The notes under the pieces are model-generated. The model was given only the letters and a program-made list of their open reading frames with translations, had not been told where the DNA came from and did not search any database. From contig CALLXD010000046.1 of NCBI GenBank assembly GCA_937766455.1, forward strand, positions 1 to 37,938: 37,938 nt of DNA, in the 5' to 3' direction. Positions within the stretch are counted from its first letter, which is position 1. Every line of letters begins with the position of its first letter. A program made the position numbers and the translations under genes. Positions 6,096 to 16,080 of this stretch are shown piece by piece. Origin of the DNA: Vicinamibacterales bacterium. Lineage in GTDB: Bacteria > Acidobacteriota > Vicinamibacteria > Vicinamibacterales > UBA8438.

Positions 6096-7085
6096 GTGGA
6101 TCACTCCAGTCTTCCCCCCTCAACGCCGGATCCCATCTGGGTGCCGGCGCCCCGCGAGGACGCGCCGCTGGCTCGCCCCGTGTTCACCCCACCGATCGTG
6201 CCGACCCGGCGTCCGGATCGCCCCTGGGTCAATCTGCTGCTGCTGCTGGCCACCATCGGCAGCACGACCTACTTTGGCAGCTGGCACTATCAGGGGTTCG
6301 TCACCGATTTCGATGGTGTGGTGCACAGTGAGGTCTCGCTCTGGCACGGCCTCTGGTACAGCGCGACCATTCTGGGTATTCTGGGCTGTCACGAGCTGGG
6401 TCACTATTTCGCGTGTCGATATTATCGTGTTGATGCGTCGCTTCCCTATTTTCTCCCGGCGCCATTGCTCACGGGCACGCTGGGCGCGTTCATCCGGATC
6501 CGTCAGCCCATCCCGACGAAACGGATGCTGTTCGACATCGGCGTGGCGGGGCCGATCGCCGGCTTCGTGGTGGCGGTGCCGGCGTTGTTCATTGGCATGA
6601 GCCTGTCTCGCGTGCTGCCCCTGCCTGACGAATTTGTCGGCTATTCATTGGGTGAGCCACTGCTGTTTCGCCTGGCCGCCTGGCTCGTCTGGGGCGAGGC
6701 ACCCGACGGGTATTCGCTGAATCTTCACCCGATGGCCTTTGCGGCCTGGTTCGGCCTGTTGGCGACGGCGCTCAATCTGTTTCCCATTGGACAACTTGAT
6801 GGCGGACACATCTCGTATGCCACGCTCGGTTCGCGCTCGACGCTGGTGTCCATCGGGGCGGCAGCCCTCGTCATGCTGCTTACCTTTGTGTCGGCCAGCT
6901 GGATCGCATGGGCCGTCCTGATGGCGATCATGATGTTCACGATGGGACCGCGTCATCCGCGCACACTGGATCACCACATTCCGCTCGACCGCACCCGGGT
7001 CTGGATCGCGGTCGGCGCTCTGGTCATGTTCATCGTGTGTTTCACGCCGGCTCCGCTCGAATTGACCGGCCCGCTGGTTGAATAG
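6096..7085 (+). CDS. Site-2 protease family (M50) membrane metalloprotease
   Basis: A 329-residue membrane protein. A proline-rich cytoplasmic N-terminus (1-44) is followed by several hydrophobic segments. The zinc site HELGH is at 99-103 and the second motif NLFPIGQLDGGH at 227-238 supplies the third ligand Asp (LDG). There is no PDZ domain, unlike RseP, so this resembles the compact SpoIVFB/plant EGY-like group. Such enzymes cut membrane-bound substrates within or near the bilayer; the substrate here is unknown. The start is a GTG at 6096 without a clear ribosome site, so the exact N-terminus is uncertain. It lies 47 bases after the HU-like gene and may be co-transcribed. Confidence 0.9.
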   Translation: MDHSSLPPSTPDPIWVPAPREDAPLARPVFTPPIVPTRRPDRPWVNLLLLLATIGSTTYFGSWHYQGFVTDFDGVVHSEVSLWHGLWYSATILGILGCHELGHYFACRYYRVDASLPYFLPAPLLTGTLGAFIRIRQPIPTKRMLFDIGVAGPIAGFVVAVPALFIGMSLSRVLPLPDEFVGYSLGEPLLFRLAAWLVWGEAPDGYSLNLHPMAFAAWFGLLATALNLFPIGQLDGGHISYATLGSRSTLVSIGAAALVMLLTFVSASWIAWAVLMAIMMFTMGPRHPRTLDHHIPLDRTRVWIAVGALVMFIVCFTPAPLELTGPLVE

Positions 7086-7193
7086 GCGCCGAATCGCCGC
7101 TGAATACCCACCCACCTGGTCCACGCCCGCAATCATCGCGGCACGTGTGCTCCACACCGTTGCATCTGCTTCGAGGCGCGTCCCATCCACCCA

Positions 7194-9701
7194 CTACAGC
7201 ATCGAGAGTGGATCGACGTCGATCACCACCCGCCGTTTTAACTCGCCTCGGCCCTCGAGGGTAGCCAGGAGCGCCCGCCGCATTTCTCCGCGCTGCGGTC
7301 CTTTGAGCAGGAGTTGAGCCCGATACTGTCCCCGCAGACGTCCCAATGGAGCAGAGGCTGGTCCGAGTACCGTGTATTGATTGGCGCGCGCCCGCGCCCC
7401 CTGCGCCAACTCGGCGGCGTCCTGCATCGCTTGGTTGAACGTGGGCGCGCGCACGACGGCGCTGACCAGCGCCACCTCCGGTGGATAGTGCATGGCCGTG
7501 CGGAATTCCATCTCGTCGGCGAAGAACGGTTCATACGCCTGCCGACAGGCGTAGCGAATACTGTAGTGGTTGGGGTACAGCGTCTGCACAATCGCCTCCC
7601 CGGGCAACGTCCCCCGCCCGGCTCGACCGGCCACCTGGGTCAGCAGCTGGAATGTTCGCTCCCCCGCCCGAAAATCGGCCACGCCGAGCCCGACATCGGC
7701 CGAGATGACACCTACCAGCGTGACCCGCGGAAAGTCATGCCCTTTGGCCACCATCTGCGTCCCAACCAGCACGTCCAGTTCGCCCGCGCCGAATCGGTTG
7801 AGCAGGCGCGCGGCGGCGCCCTGCCGGCGGACCGTGTCGCGATCCAGCCTCGCCACCCTCGCGCCTGGCCAGCGTTCGGCAATGTCTGCCTCCACGCGCT
7901 CAGTGCCAAACCCGACCTGTTCGAGATAGGCGCCGGTGCATTCGGGACAGCGCTCTGGCCGCGACCGGGAATAGCCGCAATAGTGGCAACGGGCCCGGTC
8001 CGAGCGGCGATGAAACGTCAACGACACGCTGCAGTTGGGGCACTCCAGGCTCCGCGCGCATTGGCGACAGAAGACCGAGGCGGCGTAGCCCCGGCGATTG
8101 AGGAGGATCAACGCCTGCTCGCCCCGCGTGACACGGTCATCGAGGGCCTCGACGAGCGCGCCGCTGAGCACAACATCGGGCCCGTGCTCGGCAAACTCTT
8201 CCCGCATGTCGATGATGCGCACGGTCGGTAGTGGTCGACTGAGGACACGCTCTGTGAGGACGACCCGCCGGTACCGGCCGGCTTCCGCATGCCGATAGGT
8301 CTCGAGGGCGGGGGTCGCCGAGCCGAGCACCGCCAACGCGCCGACCTGTTTGGCACGCATGACCGCGACATCGCGGCCGTGGTAGCGCGGGGTTTCTTCC
8401 TGCTTGTAGGAACCGTCGTGCTCTTCGTCAACGACAATCAGGCCGACCGCCGGCAGCGGGGCGAAGACCGCCGAGCGCGTCCCGACCACCACGTCGATCT
8501 CGCCGCGACGGATACGGTGCCACTGGTCGTGTCGCGCCCCGTCAGACAGACCGCTGTGTTGCACGGCCACCCGGTCTCCGAAGGCGCGGCGAAAGCGAGT
8601 GGCCACGGCCGGGGTCAGCGCGATTTCAGGCACCAGAATCAACGCCTGACGGTGTCGCGCGACCGCAGCCCGTGCCAGCGTGAGATAGATTTCGGTCTTG
8701 CCGCTCCCTGTCACCCCCTGCAACAGCGCCACCGAAAACCGGCCGGTGCCGGCGTCCGGGCCCAGGCTGTCTACAGCGTGCTGCTGCTCGTCCGTCAGCA
8801 CCAGCTCGGGGGGCGGCGCGTCCCCCGCCGCGGGAGCGCCAGCGGCGTCTGTCAGCGTCTGGGCTCCGCCGAGCCACGGGTCTCGCTCAACCACCTCACG
8901 GGTCGAGGTGAGCGCGCCGCGCAACGCCAGTCGCCGTACCGTGTCGCGCGAGATGCCCTGGCGTACCAGCTCGGTGAGTGCGATACCGGACGGCGTGCCG
9001 GACAAGAGGCGGAGGGCGTCGAGCTGGCGCGCCCCCTGGAGCTGGCCGCGCTCGAGCATCTCCAGCCCCTGCGGCGTCGCGCGGGCGACGCTGACGGACT
9101 TGAACGCCGAGGCCGACCCTTTGAGGGGCTGGCTAAGGGTAATGAGCTCGTCGCGAGCGAGCGCGGTCAACCGGGCGTATAGTCCGCCCTGGCGCGTCTC
9201 CGGGCCGCGTTGGGTGTCGGCTATCGCACGCGCCAACCGCGCGACGGGGTGTGCTCCGCCGTCGGTCAGGAGGTCTAACACCTGCCGACGCCCCTCGCGG
9301 AGCAATCGCCCCTCGGGGAGCTGTCCAGACAACGCGTCACGGCCGGCCGGGGTAATTTGCGCATGCCGCTCGCTGACCACCCACGCCTTCGGGGGCATGG
9401 CGGCGGCAACCGCCGGTCCAGGACCGGATGCGTAGTAGTCGCCGACCCAGAGCGCCAGCTCCACCACATCGGCCGGAAGCAGTGGTGTGGTGTCCAGCAG
9501 GTCGATCAGGGGCTTGAGGTCGGACGGGTCCGACGTCGCGTCGCGCGCAATGACGCACCCGGTGAGGACCCGCGTCCCGAGCGGCACGAGGACCCGCGTC
9601 CCGACCTCTGGCATCGCAAGATGCTCCGGCACCAGATAGCTGAGGCACCCGAGGGCTGGCACGGGGACCGCCACCGAGACGGCACGACTGGGCGGGGTCA
9701 C
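7194..9701 (-). CDS. priA: Primosomal protein N' (replication restart helicase PriA)
   Basis: PriA reloads the replicative helicase at stalled forks. The 835-residue product has the N-terminal 3'-DNA-binding domain (to about 105) and a winged-helix part. The helicase core has Walker A GVTGSGKT (329-336), DEEH (425-428) and later helicase motifs such as GTQMVAKGHDF. Eight zinc-binding Cys are paired at 545/548, 554/557, 572/575 and 585/588, as in the family. It is the last gene of the minus-strand series; its start overlaps the UDG4 stop by four bases (ATGA type). Length and motif order are normal, and it appears intact. Confidence 0.97.
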   Translation of the reverse strand: MTPPSRAVSVAVPVPALGCLSYLVPEHLAMPEVGTRVLVPLGTRVLTGCVIARDATSDPSDLKPLIDLLDTTPLLPADVVELALWVGDYYASGPGPAVAAAMPPKAWVVSERHAQITPAGRDALSGQLPEGRLLREGRRQVLDLLTDGGAHPVARLARAIADTQRGPETRQGGLYARLTALARDELITLSQPLKGSASAFKSVSVARATPQGLEMLERGQLQGARQLDALRLLSGTPSGIALTELVRQGISRDTVRRLALRGALTSTREVVERDPWLGGAQTLTDAAGAPAAGDAPPPELVLTDEQQHAVDSLGPDAGTGRFSVALLQGVTGSGKTEIYLTLARAAVARHRQALILVPEIALTPAVATRFRRAFGDRVAVQHSGLSDGARHDQWHRIRRGEIDVVVGTRSAVFAPLPAVGLIVVDEEHDGSYKQEETPRYHGRDVAVMRAKQVGALAVLGSATPALETYRHAEAGRYRRVVLTERVLSRPLPTVRIIDMREEFAEHGPDVVLSGALVEALDDRVTRGEQALILLNRRGYAASVFCRQCARSLECPNCSVSLTFHRRSDRARCHYCGYSRSRPERCPECTGAYLEQVGFGTERVEADIAERWPGARVARLDRDTVRRQGAAARLLNRFGAGELDVLVGTQMVAKGHDFPRVTLVGVISADVGLGVADFRAGERTFQLLTQVAGRAGRGTLPGEAIVQTLYPNHYSIRYACRQAYEPFFADEMEFRTAMHYPPEVALVSAVVRAPTFNQAMQDAAELAQGARARANQYTVLGPASAPLGRLRGQYRAQLLLKGPQRGEMRRALLATLEGRGELKRRVVIDVDPLSML

Positions 9702-10420
9702 GCGAGTAACGCGCGGACCTTTTTCATGTCCTCCCAGACATCACGTTTGCGGTCCGGGCTGCGCAGGAGGAAGGCGGGATGGAAGGTGGGCACGAGCTTC
9801 GCGCCGCGATAATCGAAGACCTGGCCGCGCAGCCGAGAGATGGACTGGTCGCTGCGGAGCAGGGTGCGCACCGCAAAGGCCCCGAGTGCGACGACGACGC
9901 GTGGGCGAATGACATCCAGCTGCTGGAACAAGAACGGCTCGCAGGTCTCGACCTCGTCGGGCTCCGGGTTCCGGTTCTGCGGAGGGCGACACTTGATGAC
10001 GTTGGCGATATACACCTCTTCGCGGGTCAGCCCGATCGACTCGATGATTCGTGTTAACAGCTGACCGGCGCGACCAACAAACGGCTCGCCCTGCAGGTCC
10101 TCATCCCGTCCGGGCGCCTCGCCAACGAACATCAAGTCGGCGTCGGCTCGTCCCGCGCCGAAGACCAGCGTCGTACGCCCGTCATGCAATTTGCAGCGGG
10201 TACAGTCGCCGAGTTCGGCGCGGATCCCGTCGAGACTCTGCGGGGTCACCGGCGCGCGCGCGGGCGACTCGACCGCGGTATCGGCCGCCCCGGCCCTCTG
10301 CGGACGGGGTTCCTCCAGGCGGTCGTTGCGAAAGCGCCACGCCGGGTCCCGGCTGAAACCGGTCGCCCCAAGTTCCTCAAAGAACTCCAGGTGGGCGGCC
10401 ACCGCGTCACGACGGTTCAT
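9698..10420 (-). CDS. Type-4 (Fe-S) uracil-DNA glycosylase
   Basis: Removes uracil from DNA, starting base excision repair. The 240-residue product has the four Cys expected to hold a 4Fe-4S cluster: C73 and C76 (GDCTRCK), C144 (IKCRPP) and C160 (ETCEPF). It also has the GEAPG motif (100-104) and the HPA motif (214-216) of family 4 UDGs. Residues 1-60 form the loosely conserved N-terminal extension common in bacterial members. I start it at the ATG at 10418-10420 ([10 protein letters not shown]), overlapping the coaBC end by 14 bases; the longer open frame upstream is only the shadow of coaBC. It lies between coaBC and priA in one operon. Confidence 0.92.
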   Translation of the reverse strand: MNRRDAVAAHLEFFEELGATGFSRDPAWRFRNDRLEEPRPQRAGAADTAVESPARAPVTPQSLDGIRAELGDCTRCKLHDGRTTLVFGAGRADADLMFVGEAPGRDEDLQGEPFVGRAGQLLTRIIESIGLTREEVYIANVIKCRPPQNRNPEPDEVETCEPFLFQQLDVIRPRVVVALGAFAVRTLLRSDQSISRLRGQVFDYRGAKLVPTFHPAFLLRSPDRKRDVWEDMKKVRALLA

Positions 10421-11702
10421 GTAGGTCTCCGTCGCTGCCCGGTGGCACGGTCTGGTCGGGTGTTTGTGGCTCCGTTGGGTCGGTGTCTCGCAGCCGGGTC
10501 TCGATGCGGTCCAGAATGGCACCCGCCAGCGTCGTCTTGAGTTGCAGCGGCAACTCGGTCGCACCAGCGGCGTCGACGAGGACCGCGGCGTTCGTGTCGA
10601 CCTCGAACCCGGCGTCTGCACGAGACACGTCGTTCGCCACCACCAGGTCGATGCCTTTTCGTGCCAACTTCGCGGTCGCCCGGGCGACCACATCCTGGGT
10701 CTCGGCCGCAAAGCCGACCAGGACCGGGCGGTCTCGGTCCGATCGCCAGGCACCGAGGTCGGCCAGGATGTCGGCAGTGCGTGTCAGGGTGAGCGACCAG
10801 GGGCGCTCGCTGTCGTCCTGACCCCCGTTGGTGGTTTTGCTTATTTTCTGTGGCTCCGGGCCGCCCTGCACGGCGTAGTCCGCAACGGCCGCCGCCATGA
10901 CGACGGCATCCGCCTCACGCGCGCGCGTCATCACGGCCTGATGCATCTCGGCCGCGCTGCGCACGCGTATGACCTCCGCCTCACGCGGCGGATCCAACGT
11001 GCTGGGGCCCAACACCAGCACCACGCGTGCGCCCCGACGGACCGCCTCCGCTGCGACCGCCAGGCCCATCCGACCGCTGGAGCGGTTCCCGAGATAGCGG
11101 ACGGGATCCAGATCTTCGTAGGTGGGGCCGGCGGTCACCAGAATCCGTCGCCCGGTCAGACTCGCAGCGGGTCGCACGATGGCGTCGGTCGCGGCGACGA
11201 CGTCGGCGGGCTCCGCCAGCCGGCCTTGGCCGATCCATCCGCAGGCCAGATAGCCCTCGCCCGGCCCGACAATATGGACGCCTCGTTGGCGGAGCGTGGC
11301 GAGGTTCTGGACCACCGCCTCGTGCCCGAACATGTTCGTATTCATCGCCGGAGCCACCAGGACCGGGGCTCGGGTCGCCAGGTAGAGGCTGGTCAGGAAG
11401 TCGTCGGCAATGCCAAGCGCCAACTTGCCGATGATATTCGCCGTGGCCGGTGCCACCACCAGCGCGGCCATATCGGTCGCCAACGCGATGTGCTCGATGT
11501 CCGCGTTCGCACCCGCCTCGAACTGGTCCGTGATGACGCGGCGGTGGGTGATCGCCTCAAACGTCACGCGCCCGACAAACTGATGGGCGGAGGCCGTCAT
11601 AATCGCGACCACGTCGTGCCCTGCCTGCTGCAGACCGCGCGCGACCTCGACCGCCTTGTAGGCCCCAATGCCGCCACTGACCCCGAGCGCGATAAGTGCC
11701 AT
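10407..11702 (-). CDS. coaBC: Bifunctional phosphopantothenoylcysteine decarboxylase / phosphopantothenate-cysteine ligase
   Basis: Makes 4'-phosphopantetheine for coenzyme A in two steps. The CoaC half (1-178) shows the flavin-binding GGIGAYK near the start, the catalytic His in IEHIALA (71), PAMN (118-121) and the active-site Cys in [10 protein letters not shown] (154). The CoaB half begins near 185 with [16 protein letters not shown] and NRSSGRMG, and ends with the ligase region. The 431-residue length is normal. It begins five bases after gmk. In many bacteria rpoZ (RNA polymerase omega) lies between gmk and coaBC; it is not here. Confidence 0.96.
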   Translation of the reverse strand: MALIALGVSGGIGAYKAVEVARGLQQAGHDVVAIMTASAHQFVGRVTFEAITHRRVITDQFEAGANADIEHIALATDMAALVVAPATANIIGKLALGIADDFLTSLYLATRAPVLVAPAMNTNMFGHEAVVQNLATLRQRGVHIVGPGEGYLACGWIGQGRLAEPADVVAATDAIVRPAASLTGRRILVTAGPTYEDLDPVRYLGNRSSGRMGLAVAAEAVRRGARVVLVLGPSTLDPPREAEVIRVRSAAEMHQAVMTRAREADAVVMAAAVADYAVQGGPEPQKISKTTNGGQDDSERPWSLTLTRTADILADLGAWRSDRDRPVLVGFAAETQDVVARATAKLARKGIDLVVANDVSRADAGFEVDTNAAVLVDAAGATELPLQLKTTLAGAILDRIETRLRDTDPTEPQTPDQTVPPGSDGDLHEPS

Positions 11703-11707
11703 GTGCT

Positions 11708-12370
11708 CTACTCGTCCGTCCGATCCCGAAACGCCTGGGCGATCGCCTCGCCAGCAGCGCCCCCACCACGTCGAGCGCGCTCAGCCACCACGATACACTG
11801 CAAGCGGTTGACGCAGTCGTCCACGGTGTCGTTGATGAGGACGTAGTCGTAATCGCCCATCATCTCCACCTCCCGCCGCGCGACCCCTAATCGCTGTCGC
11901 AGCTGGGCTTCCGTCAGGTCCGTCGCGCTCCGACTCCGAAGCCGTTCTTCAAGCACGGCGGGTGACGGTGGGAGGACGAAGACACGCACCGCCGTTCGGT
12001 CGAGTGCACGCACCTGACCGGCCCCCTGCACATCTATTTCGAGCACCAGGTCGAGCCCCTCATCGAGACGCTGCTCTGTTTCGTGGGCACTCGTGCCATA
12101 GAGGGCGCCGAACACCTCGGCCGACTCGAGAAACTCGTCGGTCTCACGCATCGCCTCGAACCGGTCGCGGCTCACGAAGTGGTAGTCCACGCCGTCCCGC
12201 TCGCCAGGGCGAGGTGGACGCGACGTGTACGAGCAGGACATCTCGAGGCCCGCAACCCGCGCGATCAAGGCCTTGACCACGGTGGTCTTCCCCGTGCCTG
12301 ACGGCGCAGAGACCACAAACAGAGTCCCTCGCCGCTGCCCCGTGCCCACGTGTGCCTCTGGCGGTGTCAT
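11708..12370 (-). CDS. gmk: Guanylate kinase
   Basis: Phosphorylates GMP to GDP using ATP. The P-loop SAPSGTGKTT is at 21-30. The GMP-binding part has SYTSRPPRPGERDGVDYHFV and the lid region follows EIDVQGAGQV. The 220-residue length is slightly longer than the usual 205 because of a short N-terminal tail. It overlaps the yicC stop by four bases and precedes coaBC, the classical yicC-gmk-coaBC order. It is the GTP-pool enzyme of this operon. Confidence 0.96.
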   Translation of the reverse strand: MTPPEAHVGTGQRRGTLFVVSAPSGTGKTTVVKALIARVAGLEMSCSYTSRPPRPGERDGVDYHFVSRDRFEAMRETDEFLESAEVFGALYGTSAHETEQRLDEGLDLVLEIDVQGAGQVRALDRTAVRVFVLPPSPAVLEERLRSRSATDLTEAQLRQRLGVARREVEMMGDYDYVLINDTVDDCVNRLQCIVVAERARRGGGAAGEAIAQAFRDRTDE

Positions 12371-13254
12371 TCGACGTTGGCGACCTGCTCACGAAGCTTC
12401 TCCAGCTCCGCCTTGGCGCCTACGATGAGTTCACTGACGTCGGGGCCCTCGACCTTGGCGCCCAACGTGTTGATTTCTCGGTTCATTTCCTGCAACAGGA
12501 AGTCGAGTTTTCGCCCGCACGGCTCTCCCGAGTCGGAGAGAGCCGTCCAGTGCGTCAGGTGCCCGCGCAGACGCGTCAGCTCCTCGTTGACATCAGAACG
12601 CGCTGCGAACCGGACGACCTCCTGGGCGATGACCGAGGGCTCTACCTGGAGCTGCTCGCGCAGCTCCTCGACCCGGGCCGTGAGCCGCTCGATGAGACCA
12701 GCCCGGCCCGACTCCGCCGCCGCCTCCAATTTTTCGACCAGGGCGGCGACCGCCGCGCGCTTGCTCTCGAGGTCCTCGTGCAGATACGTCCCTTCCCGCG
12801 TGCGCATCGTGTCCAGTTCGCGGAGCGCGTCGTCGACGGCCTCGGCGGCCGCTTGCTTGATCGACGCTTGGGTCACCTCGTCCGTATCCCTGTCTCGCAC
12901 GATCACCGCATGAGGAAATCGGAGCAGGTCGCTCGACCCGAGTCCACCGCTCGTCAGACCGCGCTGTTCGGCTCCGGCCACGGCCGCCGACAATGCTTCC
13001 ACCAGCGACTCGTTCAGCGTGACATCGACCTCGGCCGGACGCGTGGACCGCACCGTGACCGCCAGTTCGACACGCCCACGCGCCACCCATTTCTGGACGC
13101 GCCCCCGGAGCGCGGTCTCTTGGTCGGCCATCATCGACGGCAGCCGCAGCTGCGTGTCCAGATACCGATGATTCACGCTGCGGGCGGTGACTCCCACGGT
13201 TGCCGATTCGTGCTCACGTGTCACCGAAGCAAATCCCGTCATCGATTTGATCAT
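12367..13254 (-). CDS. YicC-family endoribonuclease
   Basis: The start at 13252-13254 gives the family hallmark MIKSMTGFA; the longer frame upstream belongs to the ABC exporter region. The 295-residue length matches YicC/YloC. The C-terminal DUF1732 part ends with RKLDFLLQEMNREINTLGAK (about 250-270), which carries the conserved acidic residues. The middle is helical and charged (about 150-230), fitting the known helical clamp. E. coli YicC and B. subtilis YloC are reported endoribonucleases. Its ATG overlaps the exporter stop (ATGA), so translation is probably coupled, and it overlaps gmk in turn. Confidence 0.93.
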   Translation of the reverse strand: MIKSMTGFASVTREHESATVGVTARSVNHRYLDTQLRLPSMMADQETALRGRVQKWVARGRVELAVTVRSTRPAEVDVTLNESLVEALSAAVAGAEQRGLTSGGLGSSDLLRFPHAVIVRDRDTDEVTQASIKQAAAEAVDDALRELDTMRTREGTYLHEDLESKRAAVAALVEKLEAAAESGRAGLIERLTARVEELREQLQVEPSVIAQEVVRFAARSDVNEELTRLRGHLTHWTALSDSGEPCGRKLDFLLQEMNREINTLGAKVEGPDVSELIVGAKAELEKLREQVANVE

Positions 13255-15032
13255 GGCATCTTCTCCGCCGTCTCCACCGTCTCCAGCTGTGGCGCAACCG
13301 GCGCCGTCATGCTGTCGAAGACCTGGGTTGCATACAGCCGCGCGTAGACACTGTCGCGACACGCCAGGAGTTCGTCATGACGACCACTCTCGACCACGCG
13401 TCCGTCCTGTAAGACGATGATGGCATCTGCCCGTCGAATCGTCGACAGGCGGTGCGCAATCACGAAGGCGGTCCTGTTCAGAAGCAACTTCTCCAGGGCG
13501 TCCTGCACCAGCAATTCCGACTCTGCGTCGAGCGCCGATGTCGCTTCATCCAAGATCAGCAGCGGCGGGTTCTTCAGGAGTGCGCGCGCAATCGTCAGCC
13601 GCTGGCGTTGCCCGCCGGAGAGGCGCTGGCCTCGTTCCCCAATCACCGTGTCGTAGCCCTTCGGCAGGTCGACGATGAACTCGTGGGCGTGCGCGGCGCG
13701 GGCGACCGATTCGATCTGCGCCTGGGTGGCCTCGGGCGCGGCAAAGGCGATGTTCTCGGCAATCGTGGCGTCGAACAGGATGGTGTCCTGCGTCACCATA
13801 CCGATGGCGCGCCGGAGCGACGCCACGGTCACATCCCGCACATCGACCCCGCCAATGCGGATCGCCCCACCGGTCACGTCATGGAACCGCGGCACCAGGT
13901 TCACGAGTGTCGTCTTGCCGGCCCCGCTCAACCCGACCACAGCCACCATCTGGCCGGGCTGCACGGTGAACGAGACGCCCCGTAGGACAGGTTCGGAGTT
14001 GTCCCGATACTGAAACTGGACGTCTTGAAATTCGATCGCAGAATCCGGCGCTGTCAGGTCCTGAGCCCCCGGGCGGTCCTGTGTCTCGGTATGGGTATCC
14101 AGCGTCTCGAAAATACGCTCCGCGGCGGCGAGAGCACCCTGAATGTTGGCATTGACGCGACTCAGTTTCTTGATGGGGCCGTACATCATCAGTAGCGCGC
14201 CCATGAATGCGACGAACTGCCCGACCGTCATCTCGTCGGCGTTGATCTTCCGGCTGCCGTAGATCAACACGCCGACGACACCCAACCCGCCGACCAGCTC
14301 CATCAGCGGCGGCAACGCGGCCACGGTGCTCGTGACCTTCATATTCGTGCGGTAGAGCCGATGCGACGCATTCGAGAACTTCTTCTGCTCCAGGGCCTCG
14401 GCCTGAAATGCCTGCACGATGCGATGCCCGGTGAACGCCTCCACCGTGAGGTGGGACAACTGCTCCACCTCCTCCTGGCTTCGTCGGGTGGTGCGGCGCA
14501 CCCGTTGCCCCAGACGTACCAAGGGGTAGACGACCAGCGGCGCACCGGTAATGCAGACCAGCGCGAGCCGCGCGTCCTGATACACGAGGATGGATGCAAA
14601 GAAGACAAGCGACAACGATTCGCGGAGGAGGTCACCGAACGTCTCCGATACCACCTGCTGGAGCCGTGTGACGTCGTTGGTAATGCGCGACAACAGCCGG
14701 CCGGTGGCTCGCTGCTCGAAGAACACGGTCGCCTGGCCGAGGATGTGCCCAAAGAGTTCCGTGCGGATGTCATGAACCACACGCTGGCCGGCATCGGCCA
14801 TCAGGTAGGAGGACAGATAGGCACCAGCGCCCTTGAGAACATACAGCGCGATGATCGCACCGCAAATCACTCCGACCCGCTCGCCCTTGGGCAAGACCTG
14901 GTCGAAGATGAACTCAACCAGAGTCAGCAACCCCGCGGCGGCGGCGGCGTAACAGACCATCGCCGGCAGGGCGACCAGGATCTGCGCCTTGTGGGGCGCG
15001 GCGTATCCCAGCAGTCTGCGGAGGGTGGTCAC
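13251..15032 (-). CDS. MsbA/PglK-like ABC exporter (fused permease and ATPase)
   Basis: A 593-residue half-transporter. An N-terminal six-helix type IV exporter domain (about 15-300) is followed by an ATPase with Walker A GLSGAGKT (367-374), the Q-loop in MVTQDTILF, signature LSGGQ (471-475), Walker B LLILDE (491-496) and the H-loop in IAHRLST. Homodimers of this type flip lipid A core (MsbA), lipid-linked oligosaccharides (PglK) or export drugs. It lies 15 bases after galE and directly beside a glycan assembly operon, so an envelope lipid or lipid-linked glycan is the likely substrate. The exact substrate cannot be read from sequence. Confidence 0.93.
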   Translation of the reverse strand: MTTLRRLLGYAAPHKAQILVALPAMVCYAAAAAGLLTLVEFIFDQVLPKGERVGVICGAIIALYVLKGAGAYLSSYLMADAGQRVVHDIRTELFGHILGQATVFFEQRATGRLLSRITNDVTRLQQVVSETFGDLLRESLSLVFFASILVYQDARLALVCITGAPLVVYPLVRLGQRVRRTTRRSQEEVEQLSHLTVEAFTGHRIVQAFQAEALEQKKFSNASHRLYRTNMKVTSTVAALPPLMELVGGLGVVGVLIYGSRKINADEMTVGQFVAFMGALLMMYGPIKKLSRVNANIQGALAAAERIFETLDTHTETQDRPGAQDLTAPDSAIEFQDVQFQYRDNSEPVLRGVSFTVQPGQMVAVVGLSGAGKTTLVNLVPRFHDVTGGAIRIGGVDVRDVTVASLRRAIGMVTQDTILFDATIAENIAFAAPEATQAQIESVARAAHAHEFIVDLPKGYDTVIGERGQRLSGGQRQRLTIARALLKNPPLLILDEATSALDAESELLVQDALEKLLLNRTAFVIAHRLSTIRRADAIIVLQDGRVVESGRHDELLACRDSVYARLYATQVFDSMTAPVAPQLETVETAEKMP

Positions 15033-15047
15033 GACGGCACGCCTTGG

Positions 15048-16079
15048 CTATCCACCAAACCCATGGGGGTGCGACTGGTGCCAACGCCACGCGGTCTCGA
15101 CGATGTCGTCCAGACTGGTGTACTGCGGACGCCACCCCAGTTCGGACGCGATCCGCTCCGCGGACGCAAACAAGACCGCGGGGTCGCCGGGGCGTCTCGG
15201 CGCCGGGAGGGTCGGCACGGGCAGCCCGGTGACCCGATCGACCGACTCCACGACCTCGCGAACCGAGTGCGGACGACCTGTGCCCAAATTAAAGACGCGG
15301 CTCACTGGTCCTGTCGGGTCTGGGGATTCGCCGTCGGGAGCGGTTGCATCGGCCCTCTCAAAGAGGGAATCCAGGGCCAGCAGGTGCCCACTGGCCAGAT
15401 CCGAGACATGCACGTAGTCGCGCTCGCACGTCCCGTCGGCCGTCGGGTAGTCGTCACCAAACAACTGAAGTGGTTCACCGCCGCAGGCAGCCGCGATGGC
15501 ACGAGGAATTAGGTGAATCTCCGGGTCGTGGTCCTCGCCGATGTCACCGCCGGCGTCCGCGCCGGACGCATTGAAATAGCGTAGTGCCACGGACCGCAGA
15601 CCATACGCCCGCCCGTAGTGCACAAGCGCTCGCTCCACGGTCAACTTCGTCTCGCCGTAGGCGTTGATCGGCGCGGTTGGATGAGTCTCGGCGATCGGTG
15701 GCGTCACCCGGTCGCCGTACACCGCGCACGTCGAGGAGAGCACAAAGCGTTGCACGTCCTCGGCCACCATGGCGTTCAGCAGCGCCAGCGAGCCCCGCAC
15801 ATTCCACTCGTAGTAGCGGGACGGCTCCGACACCGACTCGCTCACCGACAGCAGGGCGGCGAAATGCATCACCGCCTCAATCGCGTGATCGCGGAGCGTG
15901 GCGCGCACCGTCGTGCTGTCTCGCACGTCCGCCTCGACAAACGGTGTATCACCGACGGCCGCGCGGTGACCGGCCGACAGGTTGTCGAGCACCACGGCCT
16001 TGTGCCCAGCGGCGCGCAGCGCCTTGACCGCGTGGCTTCCGATATAGCCGGCACCGCCGGTGACCAGCACCGTGCTCAT
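15048..16079 (-). CDS. galE: UDP-glucose 4-epimerase
   Basis: Interconverts UDP-glucose and UDP-galactose with bound NAD. The extended SDR features are all present: GGAGYIG (8-14), the conserved SSTCAVYG region with the catalytic Ser (near 115-122), and Tyr141-x3-Lys145 in AYGETK. The length is 343 residues. The C-terminal substrate domain holds a small acidic insertion near 268-282 (ATAPDGESPD) that is unlike the core. It starts one base after the ugd stop and is followed 15 bases later by the exporter. It supplies a sugar nucleotide to the divergent glycan operon; a related C4 epimerase specificity cannot be excluded. Confidence 0.92.
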   Translation of the reverse strand: MSTVLVTGGAGYIGSHAVKALRAAGHKAVVLDNLSAGHRAAVGDTPFVEADVRDSTTVRATLRDHAIEAVMHFAALLSVSESVSEPSRYYEWNVRGSLALLNAMVAEDVQRFVLSSTCAVYGDRVTPPIAETHPTAPINAYGETKLTVERALVHYGRAYGLRSVALRYFNASGADAGGDIGEDHDPEIHLIPRAIAAACGGEPLQLFGDDYPTADGTCERDYVHVSDLASGHLLALDSLFERADATAPDGESPDPTGPVSRVFNLGTGRPHSVREVVESVDRVTGLPVPTLPAPRRPGDPAVLFASAERIASELGWRPQYTSLDDIVETAWRWHQSHPHGFGG

Positions 16080-16080
16080 C

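Noticed and set aside
7314-8231. Long plus-strand open frame antisense to priA
   Set aside because: Priority goes to priA with full helicase and zinc motifs; the antisense frame is a GC-rich mirror effect without motif or ribosome site.
10421-10753. N-terminal extension of the UDG4 gene to about 351 residues
   Set aside because: The extra part is Arg/Ser/Trp-rich shadow of coaBC; the start at 10420 matches the family length and the overlap pattern of the operon.
10464-11846. 460-codon plus-strand frame antisense to coaBC and gmk
   Set aside because: It spans two well-supported genes and their junction and encodes Arg/Gly/His-rich low-complexity sequence, typical of shadow frames in GC-rich DNA.
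14361-15512. 383-codon plus-strand frame antisense to the ABC exporter and galE
   Set aside because: It crosses the junction of two clear genes and has no recognisable domain.
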